The notes below the pieces were generated by a model that was given only the letters and a program-made list of their open reading frames with translations, made no database searches and was not told the origin of the DNA. Source: Triatoma infestans (lineage: Eukaryota; Arthropoda; Insecta; Hemiptera; Reduviidae). From it: a stretch of DNA of 64,000 bases. Position 1 is the stretch's first letter. Every line of letters starts with the position of its first letter. The position numbers were made by a program, and so were the translations under genes. Below are positions 1 to 11,850 of the stretch, one piece after another. The stretch spans positions 26,131 to 90,130 of the forward strand of contig JAAEAF010010857.1 of assembly GCA_011037195.1 (NCBI GenBank), in the 5' to 3' direction.

Positions 1-28
1 CTTCCTCTTACTAGGAGTAAGAGAAAGT
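1..28 (-). mobile_element. HL (Helentron-like) element, tip only
   Basis: The window opens inside an HL copy. The visible part is the terminal hairpin ending in GGAGTAAGAGAAAGT followed by A-rich flank, identical to the ends at 17345 and 60844. The body lies to the left of the window. Confidence 0.8.
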
Positions 29-457
29 AAAAATGAATTTTGAAATCCTCATTTAGAATTACACATCTAAGCGAATACACCATTTTTCAGTATTTGAAAC
101 CATAAATCTCTTTTGATTACATGAAACCATAAATATAAATGGGATATTCTTTTGATAACAAATTTGTAGTTACGAAATGATAACTTTGACAATCTCTACA
201 TCATCAGTATGGCATAATTTTGATTTTGCTTACGAAATTAAACGAAACATTGTTTAGTTACTAAATAGAATTCTAAGGAAAACTGCAGGGAAGTATTGCA
301 GTGAATGCCTGAGTCAAAATGATGAACTCTATCTAAACCCAAACTTCTTTTTGAAAACAGTTCTACGAGTTATTCGGGGAAGCTTGAATGCCACAAAAAT
401 GTACAATACTTAACCCTATATTTTGCTTATGTTGAGAGATTTTAAAGAGAAGGATTT
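29..457. other. AT-rich spacer, no gene seen
   Basis: No coding pattern or recognised repeat. A short minus-strand frame across poly-T tracts near 363-545 has low-complexity composition and is not credible. Confidence 0.5.
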
Positions 458-969
458 GTAGAAAAAAAAAAAAAAAAAATAGTGGCAGAAGATGTGATGG
501 ATGCAAGAAATATAAAAATATATTTAATTTAAAAAAAAAAATCAAAATTAAGAAGAATATGTGACATTCCCTTGCAAAAGGACCAAGCCAGGTAGAAGAA
601 GGTCCAGTTACTGGGAGAGTTCATGAACCTTGATAGCATTGTCCTCCTACCCCCTTCTTCTCACAGGGGAAGAATTGAACGAACAATTAGAAGACATTCC
701 TTCAATATACAGTTTTTTGTAGACACCGAAGCAGAAAACTTGTTTTTCGTTCTCTTAGCATCCTGTGCATGTAAATAAGTTCATAATTTATTTGCAAAGA
801 ACTTGTAGTTATTATTTTAATAGAATATTATTTATTGTAGCAGTGGTGACTATTTTCTTATTTCTGATACTTCACTCTCTTAAACATATATACTTACAAG
901 CTCGTTTACTAAACCGCACACGCCACAAGCTACCAGCACACAAACACACAACATCACCAATCAGATTTC
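458..969 (+). repeat. Family B LTR-like repeat
   Basis: About 510 bp shared with the repeats at 24784-25320 (opposite strand), 14494-15004 (opposite strand) and 56372-56913. Shared landmarks are the GTGATGGATGCAAGAAATAT start region, the CATTCCCTTGCAAAAG block, the CAGTGGTGACT block and the CACACAACATCACC end region. The better preserved copies start TG, end CA and have 4-bp target duplications, so this is read as an old solo LTR. Its own duplication is not clear. The small frame at 765-989 lies inside it and is probably meaningless. Confidence 0.6.
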
Positions 970-1050
970 AAAGAATAGGGGGAACTTAAGGATCTAGGGG
1001 TGTCAGTCTCCAAAATGTGAATGAAGCGAACTAGTTAGTAATTAGTCTGG

Positions 1051-1410
1051 TCCGCAAAGGGTATCTGTTGCATGCAGTTACTTGGAGAATAGCGACACCC
1101 CACGGGTTACCACAGCTCAGCACTCCATGCACTTCGTTAGAACAGTGCACAATACATTTAAACTACATACACTCTACACTTGACAGATAAAGACAAACAC
1201 AGTACACAAACAAGGTCTCCGTTACTAGTTAATTGGGGTAAGCTAAGGGAGAAGAAAGGGATTAGCTAAGTGGTAGCGCGCTGTACTAGCAACGCGGAGA
1301 TCCCGGGTACGAATCCAGCATGCGCTTCTTAGATTTTCTCTTCCTAAGATCCACTACAACTCACTGTACGGTGATGAGCAGTGATGAACAGTGGCTGCCC
1401 CTTAACGGCA
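1051..1410 (+). repeat. tRNA-derived SINE (family S)
   Basis: Internal tRNA-like promoter: box A-like TTAGCTAAGTGGTAGC near 1262 and box B-like GGGTACGAATCC near 1305. About 200 bp upstream (from GGTATCTGTTGCATGC) and a downstream tail (TTCTCTTCCTAAGATCC, CTCACTGTACGGTGATG) are shared with copies at 7777-8225 and 24625-25585. The repetition and the degenerate tRNA fold exclude a real tRNA gene. The tRNA part is internal, so the unit may be composite. Confidence 0.7.
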
Positions 1411-1501
1411 AGGAGCATCGACAAGTGATTAAACTATGACGCAAAGATCCTGCAGGCTTATCATATATTGTGAAAACACAAGTTACTAAAAAAAAAAAAA
1501 A

Positions 1502-2450
1502 TCTGATGTGAAACACTCACACAACTTTCTCTTTCATCAGTTTTCAAAATTATAATTGACAAATTTTATAGTTTGCGTATCAAATTTAATGAAATTCGTC
1601 GAAAACTGAAAAAAAAAAGCTGTTCAGTAAAAATCGCACTTCCGGTTTACTAATTTTCTTGAAACTCGGAATTTTGGCCATCTATTTATTTCTAATTAAT
1701 TTTGTTTGGGTGATTAGAATTGTATAATTAACTACGGATAGCACCTTAGAGAAAAACATAACTCCACCACGCCTTTAAAAGTGCCCTTAAATGAATTTTC
1801 CCAGAGAAACGTTGTAAATAAAAGTGGTACATCTTTATATGTATAGTTTATATAAGAAGTTTCAAGAAAATCATCGGAGCCGCTTTTGAGAAAATCTTGA
1901 AAAAGTGAAAAAATTCAATTAGTAAAGTGGTAAGCATTAAGTTGAAGTAAACGCACTTCTGGTCATCCGATTTTTTCAAACTCGGAATTTCAACAACATA
2001 TTTAATTCTAATTAACATTATTTAGATGACAGAATTGTCTAATAAACTGAAATAGCAGTTTAGAAGAAGCCGTAACTCCACCATTTCTACAAAAGTACAC
2101 TTAAATGAATTTTTATGGAGAAATGTTTTAAATAAAAGTTTTAGCACTTTGTATGTGTAAAAAAAACAACCAGTAAAGTGGTATTTCCGGTTGAGGAATT
2201 TTGACAGATAAACGTACTGTCAGATCCTATGGTAATAACTAAACGGAATATCAAGTTTCAACTTTCTACAGTTTTTCGATTTTGAGCTATGCTGTTCACA
2301 TAAATACATACAAACATACACACAGATCATTTGCTAAAAACCACATTTTTGGACTCACAGGACCTCAAAACGAATATTTCCGGTGAAAGCAAGGATATTG
2401 AAAATTTGACTCGATTACAATACTTCCTCTTACTAGGAGTAAGAGAAAGC
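1502..2450 (-). mobile_element. HL Helentron-like element, near full length
   Basis: Complete HL copy, 949 bp. The left tip reads TCTGATGTGAAACACTCACA followed by CAACTTTCTC, the motif being slightly mutated here (CTTTCATC). The right tip carries the hairpin around CTTACTAGGAGTAAG. It contains two copies of the internal unit of about 290 bp (CTCGGAATTT ... CACTTCCGGTT) and a CATA/CACA microsatellite near 2300. No protein is encoded; the 72-codon frame at 2331 is chance and recurs in other copies. A-runs flank both ends, that is T-runs in element orientation. Confidence 0.75.
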
Positions 2451-2770
2451 AAAAATGCGAACAGAATTAAAGTCAGAAACAATCTTTTTAAGGTCTTGTA
2501 TCGTTTTTTTTTTTTAGTAATTTTAATGATTTGTTTATTTACTAGCTAAGCTTGGGCAGCAAATAGGCTATTATCATATTTTAAGTATTAATTTTATTTG
2601 TATTTATTTTTTTCTAATTATGAATATAGAAAGTATTTGTAGCAGATTATCTTGTGTAATGACATCTACGTTGAGATAATAAGGTAAGTAGGGATACGTG
2701 CATTGCAATTTCAAATCAACCTTTTTTATTTCATATGTTTATTATTATCTTAAAATAAAAAGTATTTTAA
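2451..2770. other. AT-rich spacer
   Basis: Nothing recognised between two HL copies. Confidence 0.5.
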
Positions 2771-3482
2771 TCGTGTCAAATTTTCGATATCGAGTCCTCA
2801 CCGGGAATACCCGTTTTGAGGTCCCCTGAGTAAAGTGGCTTTTAGCAAATGGTCTGTGCGCGATGTATGCGAAAAGCACAGAGCTCAAAAACGAAAAACT
2901 GTAGAAAGTTGAAACTTGATATTCCGCTCAGGTATCACCATGATCTGTCAGTGGGTCATCTATCAAAACTCCTCAACCGAAAGGACCACTTTACTTGTTT
3001 TTTTTTTTTTACTTTTTTGCGTTTTTCTCAATAACGGTTCCAACGACCCTCCTCAAACTTGGCACATCAACCACACATACAAAGAGCCACAACTCCCACC
3101 TGCAACACCTCTCTGGGGAAATTCATTTAAGGACACTTTCGGGAGAGGGATTACATCCAAAGTGCTACTTCAGTTTATTAAACAATTCTTTCATCTAAAC
3201 AATATTAAAAAAAAATTGAATATGTTGTAAAAATTCAGAGTTTCAAAAAATCGGATAACCAGAAGTGCATTTACATTACCACCCCACCAAATTATTTTTT
3301 TCACCCTTTCGAGACTTTCTCAAAAATGGCTCCGACGATTCTCCCGAAACCTCATATATAAACTAAACATATAATTTATCTACAACATTTATTTATATCA
3401 TTTCTCTGGGAAAACTCATTTAAGGGCGGCGAGGGATTATGTTTTTCTCCAAAGTGCTATCATAGTTGATTATACAATTTTA
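2771..3482 (+). mobile_element. HL element, truncated at both ends
   Basis: Starts at TCGTGTCAAATTTTCGATAT, just inside the normal tip hairpin, and stops near 3482 at the ATTATACAATT block, so both terminal hairpins are missing. Order and orientation match 5376-6372. The overlapping small frames at 2849, 2916 and 2995 arise from this repeat and are not genes. Confidence 0.7.
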
Positions 3483-4481
3483 CAATTATGAATATAATAA
3501 TCTATTTTTTTTACCGTTGTTCCTAAGTGGGAGAAATATATAGTTAATATTTATTTTTGGGAACTGGTCTGCTTTGGTTCTGAAAATGTGATTGTTATCT
3601 CTACAACTGTATATATTCATCCAGTAAACTTCCTCCCACTCCACTGTACCCTTCATCACCATTCTCATCAGTTTTACAAAAAGTAGAAGCCACCTCTACA
3701 TAACTATAAACAATAAAATTCATCAGCATGTTTTATGAAAGGTTTGAATAATCAATGGCCTTTAGACTAAAAAGCATAATATTTTTTAATAATGATTTCT
3801 GAATGTTCTTAAAAAAACAAAAAAACAACTAAATAAATTTATTAAATTAACGAATTGATTAAAAGAAGTTTAAAAAATACTAAATAAATTATAAAAAAGC
3901 GAAAACTAAGTATATTTTATTAATTATAAGTCAAAAAAAGAATTAAACTTAGTAACGGACAGGTTAAGTCCTTCAACACGGCATTGCTTCGTTATTTGAA
4001 TATTTCTTTCATAAAAACACACTTTTTCTATATTCCTTACAAAATTATTTAGACTTGAGCCTTTTTTTTAGCGAAGTTTTAGAACCACTTCTCACTGTGA
4101 ATGGGTACCGAAAGTCCTCAACTACTACGTTCATTACTTCGGCAATAACTATGTAGCCATAAAGGTTGTTCCCCATTCTTGTGAGAAGTAGTTCTCTCTA
4201 TGTTTGTGTATTTTTTTATTTTTCTAATTTCATTTTATTTTTTTTTAACCTTTTATATATCATTAATATGTTTAAGTGTTGAGATGAATTAATTTTTAAT
4301 CATGAAAGTCAATCTCCGATTAGTAGGGGAGTTTTAAAAAGTTGATTCTCAATCAGATATCGTTTCTGACATTGGATTAGCGCTCAATATCTCATGGCTG
4401 TGGTCGCTGCAGCAAATACAAAAAAAAAAAAAAAAAATTTGTTGTTCATTGAGCTATAATTAATTTGTTGTTTTTTATTAA
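3483..4481. other. AT-rich spacer, no gene seen
   Basis: Long A/T tracts, no coding signature, no recognised repeat. Confidence 0.5.
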
Positions 4482-4598
4482 GATATCCAGATGATGATGG
4501 GTGAACGCCCAAAACCAGTCGATGACCACAAAATGAAGCAGGCTAACTCGGAAAATATCACTAATAATTTCCAGTTCTGCGGATCCAGCAGCAACAAA
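4482..4598 (+). mobile_element. Penelope-like terminal fragment (family P), degenerate ribozyme
   Basis: Contains the family P segment GGGTGAACGCCC, then AAAACCAGTCGATGACCACA and AATGAAGCAGGCTAACTCGG, ending near TTCCAGTTCTGCGGATCCAG. Compared with 31581-31618 the hammerhead core is damaged: CTGAAGA is replaced by CAGATGATGA and GAAA by AAAA, so self-cleavage is not expected. Confidence 0.6.
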
Positions 4599-4640
4599 TA
4601 TTTTTTTATAAAGGGAAGCAAAAAAAAAACAAAACAAAAA

Positions 4641-5040
4641 ACACAACATTCTCTTACTCCAGTTTTCAAAATAGTAATTGACAAATTTTAACAGATCGAC
4701 GAAAAATTAAAAAAAAAAAAAATCTTCAGAAAAAGCGCATTTCTGGAAATTCAAACATTTATTTCAATAACACATTTAACTCTAATTAATATCATTTAGA
4801 TGACAGAATTGTATAGTAAACTAAAATAGCACTTTAGACGGAAAAACCTAACCCTACCTCTTCCTCCAAAAGTGTCCTTAAATGAATTTGTCCCAGAGAA
4901 ATGTTATAAACAAAAGTTGTAGATCATTATATGTGTAATTGTTATTCGAAATTTGAAGAAAATCGTCGGAACCATTTTCGAGAAAATTGCAAGAAGGTAA
5001 AAAAAAAAAAAACTTCAATAAAGTGGTACTTCCGGTTGAT
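4641..5040 (-). mobile_element. HL element, truncated
   Basis: Left part of an HL copy: ACACAACATTCTCTTACTCC at 4641-4660, then one internal unit with AAATGAATTTGTCCCAGAGA and the GAAAATCGTCGGAACC block, ending abruptly at CTTCCGGTTGAT (5040). The microsatellite and the opposite tip are absent. Confidence 0.7.
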
Positions 5041-5289
5041 CGCTGACTAATACGACAATTATTCCACTAAATTCGGTGGCTAATATTATATCATTAAACT
5101 ATAGAAATTGCTTCAATCTCTAAAGATTAAAAGCACAAAACAGCGTTATTACGTTTCAATTCAATAAATATTAACCTTGCATCTTTTCAAGGGAGAATAT
5201 TTTATTAGACTGTAATCAATGTTATGATAGAAATTTTGTAAGTGGAAGTTAACAAATCAATACACATCAACACAAGAACTTGATGAACC

Positions 5290-5351
5290 TAATTAAATTA
5301 ATGGAGGAATTAATTTAACCTAATTAGCCTTAATTAAATTAATGGAGGAAT
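5290..5351. repeat. 21-bp direct repeat pair
   Basis: A 21-bp AT-rich word beginning TAATTAAATTAATGGAGGAA occurs at 5290-5310 and again at 5331-5351, 24 bp upstream of the next HL copy. It may be a slippage product or the trace of a small insertion. Confidence 0.6.
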
Positions 5352-5375
5352 ATCCTAACCACATATTCAATTATT

Positions 5376-6372
5376 ACTTTCTCTTACTCCTAGTAAGAGG
5401 AAGTATTGTATCGTGTCAAATTTTCGATATCGACTTTTCACCGGAAATATCCGTTTTGAGGTCCCTGAGTCCAAAAAAGTGGTTTTTAGCAAATGTGTGT
5501 GTGTGTGTGGTGTGTCCGTGTTTGGTGTGTGTGTGAACAGCATAGCTCAAAAACGAAAAAAATCTTAGAAAGTTGAAACTTGATATTCCGTTTAGGTATC
5601 ACCATGGGATCTGACGTACGTTATCTGTAAAAATTCCTCAACCGGAAGTACCACTTTACTAGTTGGATTTTTTTACTTTTTTGCGATTTTCTCAAAAATG
5701 GCTCCGACGATTTTCTTTAAACTTTAAACATCAACCACACATACAAAGAGCTACAACTTTTATTAGAAACATTTCTCCGGGAAAATGCATTGAAGGGCAC
5801 TTTTGGGGGAGGGGTGGGGTTAGGTCTTCCATCTAAAGTGCTATTTCAGTTTATTAGACAATTCTGCCATCTAAATAATGTTAATTAGAATTAAATATGT
5901 TGTTGAAATTCTGAGTTTGAAAAAAATCGGATAACCGAAGTGCGTTTACTTTACCACTTTACTAAATGATTTATTCACTTTTTCGCAATTTTCTCAAAAA
6001 TGGCTCAGACGATTTTTTTGAAACTTCGTATATAAACTAAACATGCAAAGATCTACAACTTTTATCTAAAACATTTCTCTGGGAAATTTCTTTTAAGAGC
6101 ACTTTTAGGGGAGGGGTGGGGTTAGATTTTCATAAAAGTGCTATCCTAGTTCATTATACAATTCTATCATCCAAACATAATTAGTTAGAAATAAACAGAT
6201 GGCTGAAATTCCGAGTTTCAAGAAAATTAGTTAACCGGAAGTGCGCTTTTACTGAACAGTTTTTTCAGTTTTCGATGAATTTCATTAAATTTGGTACACA
6301 AACTATAAAATTTGTCAATTATCATTTTGAGAACTAGAGTAAGAGAAAGTTGTGTGAGTGTTTCACACCAGA
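5376..6372 (+). mobile_element. HL Helentron-like element, full length (reference copy)
   Basis: Best copy for reading in element orientation. The 5' tip is ACTTTCTCTTACTCC followed by TAGTAAGAGGAAGTA, a hairpin with a 3-nt loop. Then come a GT-rich microsatellite (5493-5533), two internal units of about 290 bp, and near the 3' end the inverted motif GGAGTAAGAGAAAGT (around 6336-6352). A second hairpin, TGTGTGA...TTTCACAC, ends in CAGA before a T-run. The inverted motif is terminal at one end and subterminal at the other, as in Helentron-associated elements. No open frame of note. Confidence 0.8.
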
Positions 6373-7776
6373 TTTTTTTTTAAATTTGATTAATGTATTA
6401 CAAAATATCAATTTAATAATTTTGTTGTTTGCTGTTTATTAAATGTGCCATACAATCAATTTTATTTAGTTAAACCATAATAAAATTCCAAACAAAAGTC
6501 AAATAAATAATATTATGTTACAAGTAGGTATATATGGAAGATCAAGACCAAATTAAATTAAATACAATATCGTGACTATATATATATATATATAAATACA
6601 TAAATAAAATAGTAGTAATCAATTATTATTGTATAATGCAGCGCGATCTTTGTACACATTGTCATCTATTGTAAATTAAAGGATTATGTAAATAAATTCT
6701 TGGTTACATTATTTATGTTTGTACATCAATATTGGCCAACCTTACTTGTTAGATATGTACGTATCTATTTATGTTTTTATAATAAATTTAACATAGTTTT
6801 GTTCTATAATTCTTTATTCTTTTACACATTTGTTTCACATTGACATCATTTCATTTATTTATTAGCTTTACTATTTTAATATTAAAATTACAATATATAC
6901 GTCAGAAATTTATATGAACATGTTTTTCTTCAGTTTTCATGCATACATTAATTTGATATTGGAATCCAATGATTGTCATCTTAATTAAAACGCTTTAAAA
7001 GAATGTTTAACTAGTCAAAGGTCATTTAAGTAATCTGCTATTAATCAATTGGTTATGTTTTTTTTAAATACTTCGTCTATCTTAGCGTGTTTGTAAATTT
7101 CGGAGGAATCAAGTCACTCCTATTATTTTTACTTTTTTTTTGTTTCGCATTAAGCTCTTCTTCACTCTGCAAATTGTGGTTAAGTTTATCCATAATTTTA
7201 GAAAAATATTTGTTATAATGAATTCCTTTAACTACTCATTAGTTCCTTTTAGATATTTATCTCTTTTAACTTTTAATAAGAGGATTGAATATACAATTAA
7301 CTTCAAGGTCTTTTAAATGGGAATTTCTTCAACATTGAGGAATGCAAGGAAATTTGGAGATATGAAGATATAATTTTCAATATTTTTTTTTTTTTTTTAA
7401 TTTTGTCTTCTAGTTTCCACTGGTCTTTGGGAAGATAAAAATTACTAAAATTCAGCAAAAATTTAACTGATTTAATTTCCTTAAAAAAAAAATGCTTGAA
7501 AATTTTCCAGTTAAATTAATTTCCCAGGTAATACATTAGTTAATTAAAAGGAGATAGAATTCACGCTTAATTAAACACAAAATTAGAGAAAGTATTATCC
7601 TAGTGTGAAACAATCATGCGACTTTTCAATTAGGCTCGCATCATTACATCATAAAGAGATTATATACTTGTTTAACTGATAGTGCTCTCTGTTTTCAACT
7701 CATAAAGTAGATTTGTAACAGCAATTTGTAAACACACACAACAAACACACACACATATCACTCACAAGATATAGAT
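6373..7776. other. AT-rich spacer, no gene seen
   Basis: Roughly 1.4 kb of strongly AT-rich DNA with a short TA repeat near 6575-6592. No coding frame and no repeat family recognised. Confidence 0.5.
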
Positions 7777-8225
7777 TGTTGTACGGGATTATCGCACTGC
7801 GACCTGAAAAATCTATTGTGCCCTCCGGAGCTTTCTCCAATGCACAGCCGGCCTCCAAGCAGTGTTCTTCCAGCTGCAGATAACAGTGCCCATCACACGG
7901 ACAGTGAGTTTTTAAAGACTCCTAGGAAGAGAAAATCTAAGGGCAGCATGCTGGATTCGAATCTAGGACCTCCGTGTCATTAGTCCAGCGCTCTATCACT
8001 GAGCTAATCCCTTCCTTCTCCCTTGGCTTATGCCAATTAACTAGAGAGGGAGGCCCTAGTTTGTGTACTGTGTTTTGTCCTTGTCTGTAAAGTGTAGAGT
8101 GTATGTAGTTTAACTGTACTCATATTGTGCTCTGTTCTGATGAAGTGCATGGAGTACTTAGCTGTGGTAACCCGTGGGGTGTCGCTACTCTCCAAGTAAC
8201 TGCATGCAACAGATACCTCTTGCGG
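7777..8225 (-). repeat. tRNA-derived SINE (family S), near complete
   Basis: Most complete uninterrupted family S copy. On the minus strand it reads an upstream block of about 220 bp (GGTATCTGTTGCATGCAG...), a tRNA-like segment with box A-like TTAGCTCAGTGATAGAGCG and box B-like GATTCGAATCC, then CTCTTCCTAGGAGTC and a 3' segment ending CGATAATCCCGTACAACAAT. The tRNA-like part resembles the general tRNA consensus; I do not assign an amino acid. Confidence 0.75.
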
Positions 8226-8384
8226 GCATATATATCCACACACACAGACGTAATTTTTAAAAAACCACATAAACTTTTGTTAAAAAAAAAAAAATTTGTT
8301 TTCGGTTCTCAGTTTTGGTGAAAATACATTTTGAAAAATTGTAAACGATCGCAATACTTCGTCTTACTAGGAGTAAGAGAAAGT
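8226..8384 (-). mobile_element. HL element tip
   Basis: Microsatellite remnant (CACACACAGACG), then AAAAAACCACAT and a complete tip hairpin ending GGAGTAAGAGAAAGT at 8384, directly after the SINE. Only the 5' tip region in element orientation remains. Confidence 0.6.
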
Positions 8385-8554
8385 AAAAAATAATTATGAT
8401 GAGAAAAACGCACAAGGGGCCTACAACTATACTGATTGAATTGGCTCCGCTTCATCAATTGGCTGTCAGTCACGACCCTCAAACATTATTTCTAACAAAT
8501 AAATACACTCATTCTAATAAATATATTCATCCCAAAATAAACACTATTTACATT

Positions 8555-8634
8555 TATACATATCTACCACTATTGGGGTGGAATACTCTATATGAGTGGT
8601 TGAGCTTCTTTTGCTCTCTTTAGTTGCTGTTACA
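8555..8634 (-). repeat. Family D LTR fragment
   Basis: Minus strand begins TGTAACAGCAACTAAAGAGA and continues through AGCTCAACCACTC, matching the start of the LTR at 13356. Only the first 80 bp or so are present. Confidence 0.5.
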
Positions 8635-9059
8635 TCATCCCTACTAAAATCTGCAGGCAGTATCAGTGAATTTACAGAACTACCGACCCCTGGCCCAAGA
8701 TGTGATTCAGTAAATACTATGAGGAACATTGTGGGTTGACGGGTAATCTTTTATGTGGTACTGGAGCTGGGGAAAGTGGTTCTGTGGAGAAATCATTAGA
8801 TCAAGCAAATTCTATGGATACAGCGGCAACTGTTACATCGCTCTCTTTGGTTGCTGTGTCACATACATGTATCTGAATGCTATCAACGTATTGGATCAAT
8901 CCTAATTACATTGGAAATGTAAAATCACTGATTTTTACGCCACAAACTTTATTTTTCAAAATAAAAGTGACAGAATTGTGTGTAATTAGCAGTCCAAGTT
9001 TTTAAAGAAAATTGAGTTTTCAAGAAAATTCTTTAAAAAAAACTTAGAAACCCATAAAT
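8635..9059. other. Unassigned spacer
   Basis: Slightly higher GC than its surroundings and no recognised family. Fragments resembling CTGTTACATCGCTCTCTTTG near 8830 may be another piece of a family D LTR. Confidence 0.35.
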
Positions 9060-9385
9060 TTCTACTTCCGGTTTACATATTTTCTTCAAACTATCGAATT
9101 GTTAACAGCATGGCATTTAATATAACATAACCTGATAGATAGTAGAAGAACTGGATATTTTATTGAAGAGGTATTTTTCAGAGCAAAATAGATGGTACCA
9201 TGGAATCCACTAAAGATATCATTCCACGGAAAATATTTCAAATAGAAGTAATGATTCTTTATGTTTTTTTTTATGAGAAAATTTTCACAATCTATTTTTG
9301 AGCAAAATTGCGAGAAACTTAAAATAAAAAAACATTCACTCAAGGTTGTATTTCCGGTAGAAGATTTTGACCGAAACCTTTTCAC
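9060..9385 (-). mobile_element. Divergent HL-related remnant
   Basis: Keeps the order of HL landmarks in degenerate form: CTACTTCCGGTTTACATATT at the left, an AAATATTTCAAATAGAAG block, a TTTTTGAGCAAAATTGCGAG block and TATTTCCGGTAGAAGATTTT at the right. Much more diverged than the main copies, so an old relative. Confidence 0.5.
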
Positions 9386-10535
9386 ATCGATTCTGATCGA
9401 TCCTGTTTAAGATTTCTTCAATATTTAAATTTTGGATTTTTTTTTTTTTTACGAACACACACGTAGAGACTATTCGAAATACAAGGAAGCCCCCCGACCA
9501 AAAAAAAAAAAAAAATACCTGTAATTCCAAATAATTTCGTTTAAAATGATTTGCGAAACATAAGTTCATTCTATTATATAAGACTTTAAAAGATTCTATT
9601 ATTTCTAAATTGCTAAATTAACTGGAAATATAATAATAGTCCATAAATAAAATGCTCAATAAGCGCTGCAAATGTCAAAAGTTAAAAATAGTATTGAACC
9701 TTAATCAACAGATCTATGTCAATTAATTTAGCGAATAAAGTGTGACAAACATCATGTAATACGTAATTTATCTTAGTTAATATTAATTTTAATACCTGAT
9801 TAACATTATTTTAGTACGGTTATTTTTTTTAATCGTCTAATATTAAATGAGGCTAAACTAAAAAGCTAAAAGATTATGCTATTTAAAGGCATAGTTAGTT
9901 ATTTTGATATTAAATTATCTGATTAAATGTTGATACTCCGTTGAAAAAAAAATAATATAATTAGAAAGATTACTTCAGTGGAACGAGATATGAAAAGAGT
10001 TTGAGAAAAAAAAAGGGAAGGTAATAAATAAGCAGGTTATATTCAAATTTCCACTATCGTTAATATTAAAAGTGACCTTGCGTGTAATAACTCTTAAGGA
10101 TAGATTTAATAATAATAAAATAAAATAAAAAAAAATAAAACACAGTCCTACCTAACTTTTTATAATGAACAAGGGTTAATTTCATAGTAATTTATGGCTT
10201 AGCATTTTGTGGTGTATGTCCTGCAATGACGTCATATTCCTTTAACTTGTCCGTAATTTAATTTTTTTTTTTTTTTTTTTTTTTTACTTTAGTGGTCACC
10301 CTAAACTGTTGTTGTGCAATAAGTAGAAAAATAGTTTAAAAATGATGTATAGAGGGAGTGGTTAAAAAAACTAAATGAAATGGTAACTAAATCCTTTTGT
10401 CATTGCACGTGTATTACAAGTAAAGATGTAGAAATTATAGATTACTATGAATGGTAGGCAGAGTTTGCCGTTGAGCTTAAGTTAATATTAAAACGCGAGC
10501 TATTATTAAGTTTTTGATGCCTCTTACTTATGCTG
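9386..10535. other. AT-rich spacer, no gene seen
   Basis: Long poly-A and poly-T runs (for example 10262-10285). No coding signal. Confidence 0.5.
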
Positions 10536-11085
10536 CTTATTATTATTATTATTATTATTATTCAAAGAAGGGGAGGGCAAAACCTTACGCTATCCAAAGC
10601 CTCCCTAGGCCCATATAGCCACCCCTAAAGAATAACAACTATTGGGACTAGAACAAAAGTCCAGGCCCAGGTTTTAACCATCTAAGTTTCACCACAGACC
10701 GAACAAATCGGACCGAAAGCTTAAAATGACATAGCTTAAGATCCTCTACCGGTATCCTATTCCGGCCGAAGGTCCTAAACTTAATCTCTCACAGCCCAAA
10801 ATCTCATCAGATGCATGAGTGTTTCCTCCTCCGTCTCACAAACTCTACAAAAGAGGTCAGGCATGAGTCCCATTATATAGAGATGTCTCCTTAGGCCACA
10901 ATGCCCAGTAAGGAAGCCAACCCGATGCCTGAGAGAGATCCGTGAAAGACATCGGATCCCGCTTCTCAAAGCTCCATCCGGACTCCCCCAATGAGCATCT
11001 TAGACTGCCGACAACCCACTGTACTCATCCATAAGGATGAGAGCTGTGAGGTCATCCAAGTCTACTTATGCTGCTGCTTTAGAGT
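10536..11085 (-). pseudogene. LINE 3' fragment: C-terminal zinc-knuckle region
   Basis: Minus strand from about 10969 encodes SLRHRVGFLTGHCGLRRHLY, then a FCRVCETEEETLMHLM zinc-knuckle pattern. This is typical of the C-terminus of LINE ORF2 proteins, downstream of reverse transcriptase and RNase H. It is closely related to 35650-36715. The 3' end runs into an ATT microsatellite (10536-10561), which probably served as the tail. The reading frame is interrupted before the end. 5' truncated and dead. Confidence 0.75.
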
Positions 11086-11099
11086 ATTCATATTCGGTT

Positions 11100-11850
11100 A
11101 GTAGGTGACAAATACTCTAAAAAGTGATTGTGAACTTTCTATACAAACCAGATTTCAAGAATGGTTAAAAGCTAGCACAAAGTTGCATGCTCTGAGAGAC
11201 CTAATCTCAGCTCTGTTGTCCAGCTTTACGGATCCAGCAACTATTCAATACATTAAAGAAGTTATCCCTATCAGCTTCCATTGCTGATTTTAAGCAGAGA
11301 GTGTTGAACACAATAGTTGTATTAGCAACCGCCTAAAAGTGGTATCACTGAGTTCTCAATCTGTACTTTGACTACGCATTACACCCTTTGTCACGCCCGC
11401 TACAAGTACTGGCGAATGGATTGCAACTTCCATCGTCAATCTCTCTCATAGAAGCTGTTTCTAGAGATAAGAGAAATTGAATAAAGCCGATCATCTGAAG
11501 GGCTTAAGAATCAGCCACCAGAAAAACATTATATCAGTCGCTACACCATCTTCAACCTTTGGAGGTACACCCACGCTAGTCATACTAACTCACCACCGCT
11601 AGAAGGAGCCAGAGTTCTAACTAGTCACATCACTCTTCAAGCGATTCATATCGACCTTTCTACATTCATCACGCCAACCAACTATCATACATTCTTTACT
11701 CTGTCACTCTACTCTTTATATTACACTCTATTCTTTCCTTACTCAATAAATTGTTATATATATATAATTATGTTTGAGTGCAAATAGTTAATTCGTGTGT
11801 TCATTTGGTATATTTTGAGATCTCCAACAGTTTCCGGCGTTCAACCCCCT
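11100..11850 (+). repeat. Family F LTR-retrotransposon-like fragment
   Basis: Shares blocks with 30890-31180 (AATTGAATAAAGCCGATCAT, CTGAAGGGCTTAAGAATCAG) and, inverted, with 57920-58260 (GAATGTAGAA, GAATCGCTTGAAGAGTG). It ends ...GAGATCTCCAACA followed by TTTCCGGCGTTCAACC, which could be an LTR end next to a damaged primer-binding site. The upstream 60-codon frame at 11105 might be the end of a pol-like ORF but is not recognised. The LTR reading is inference. Confidence 0.4.

Noticed and set aside
1258..1325. tRNA genes at the SINE promoters (also 7950-8015, 25320-25390, 30070-30140, 41085-41150)
   Set aside because: Box A and B are present, but acceptor and anticodon stems do not pair properly, and the sequences are embedded in a dispersed repeat with shared flanks.
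9336..9569. 77-codon minus-strand frame with an aromatic-rich segment
   Set aside because: Built on poly-T runs at the edge of a decayed HL copy.
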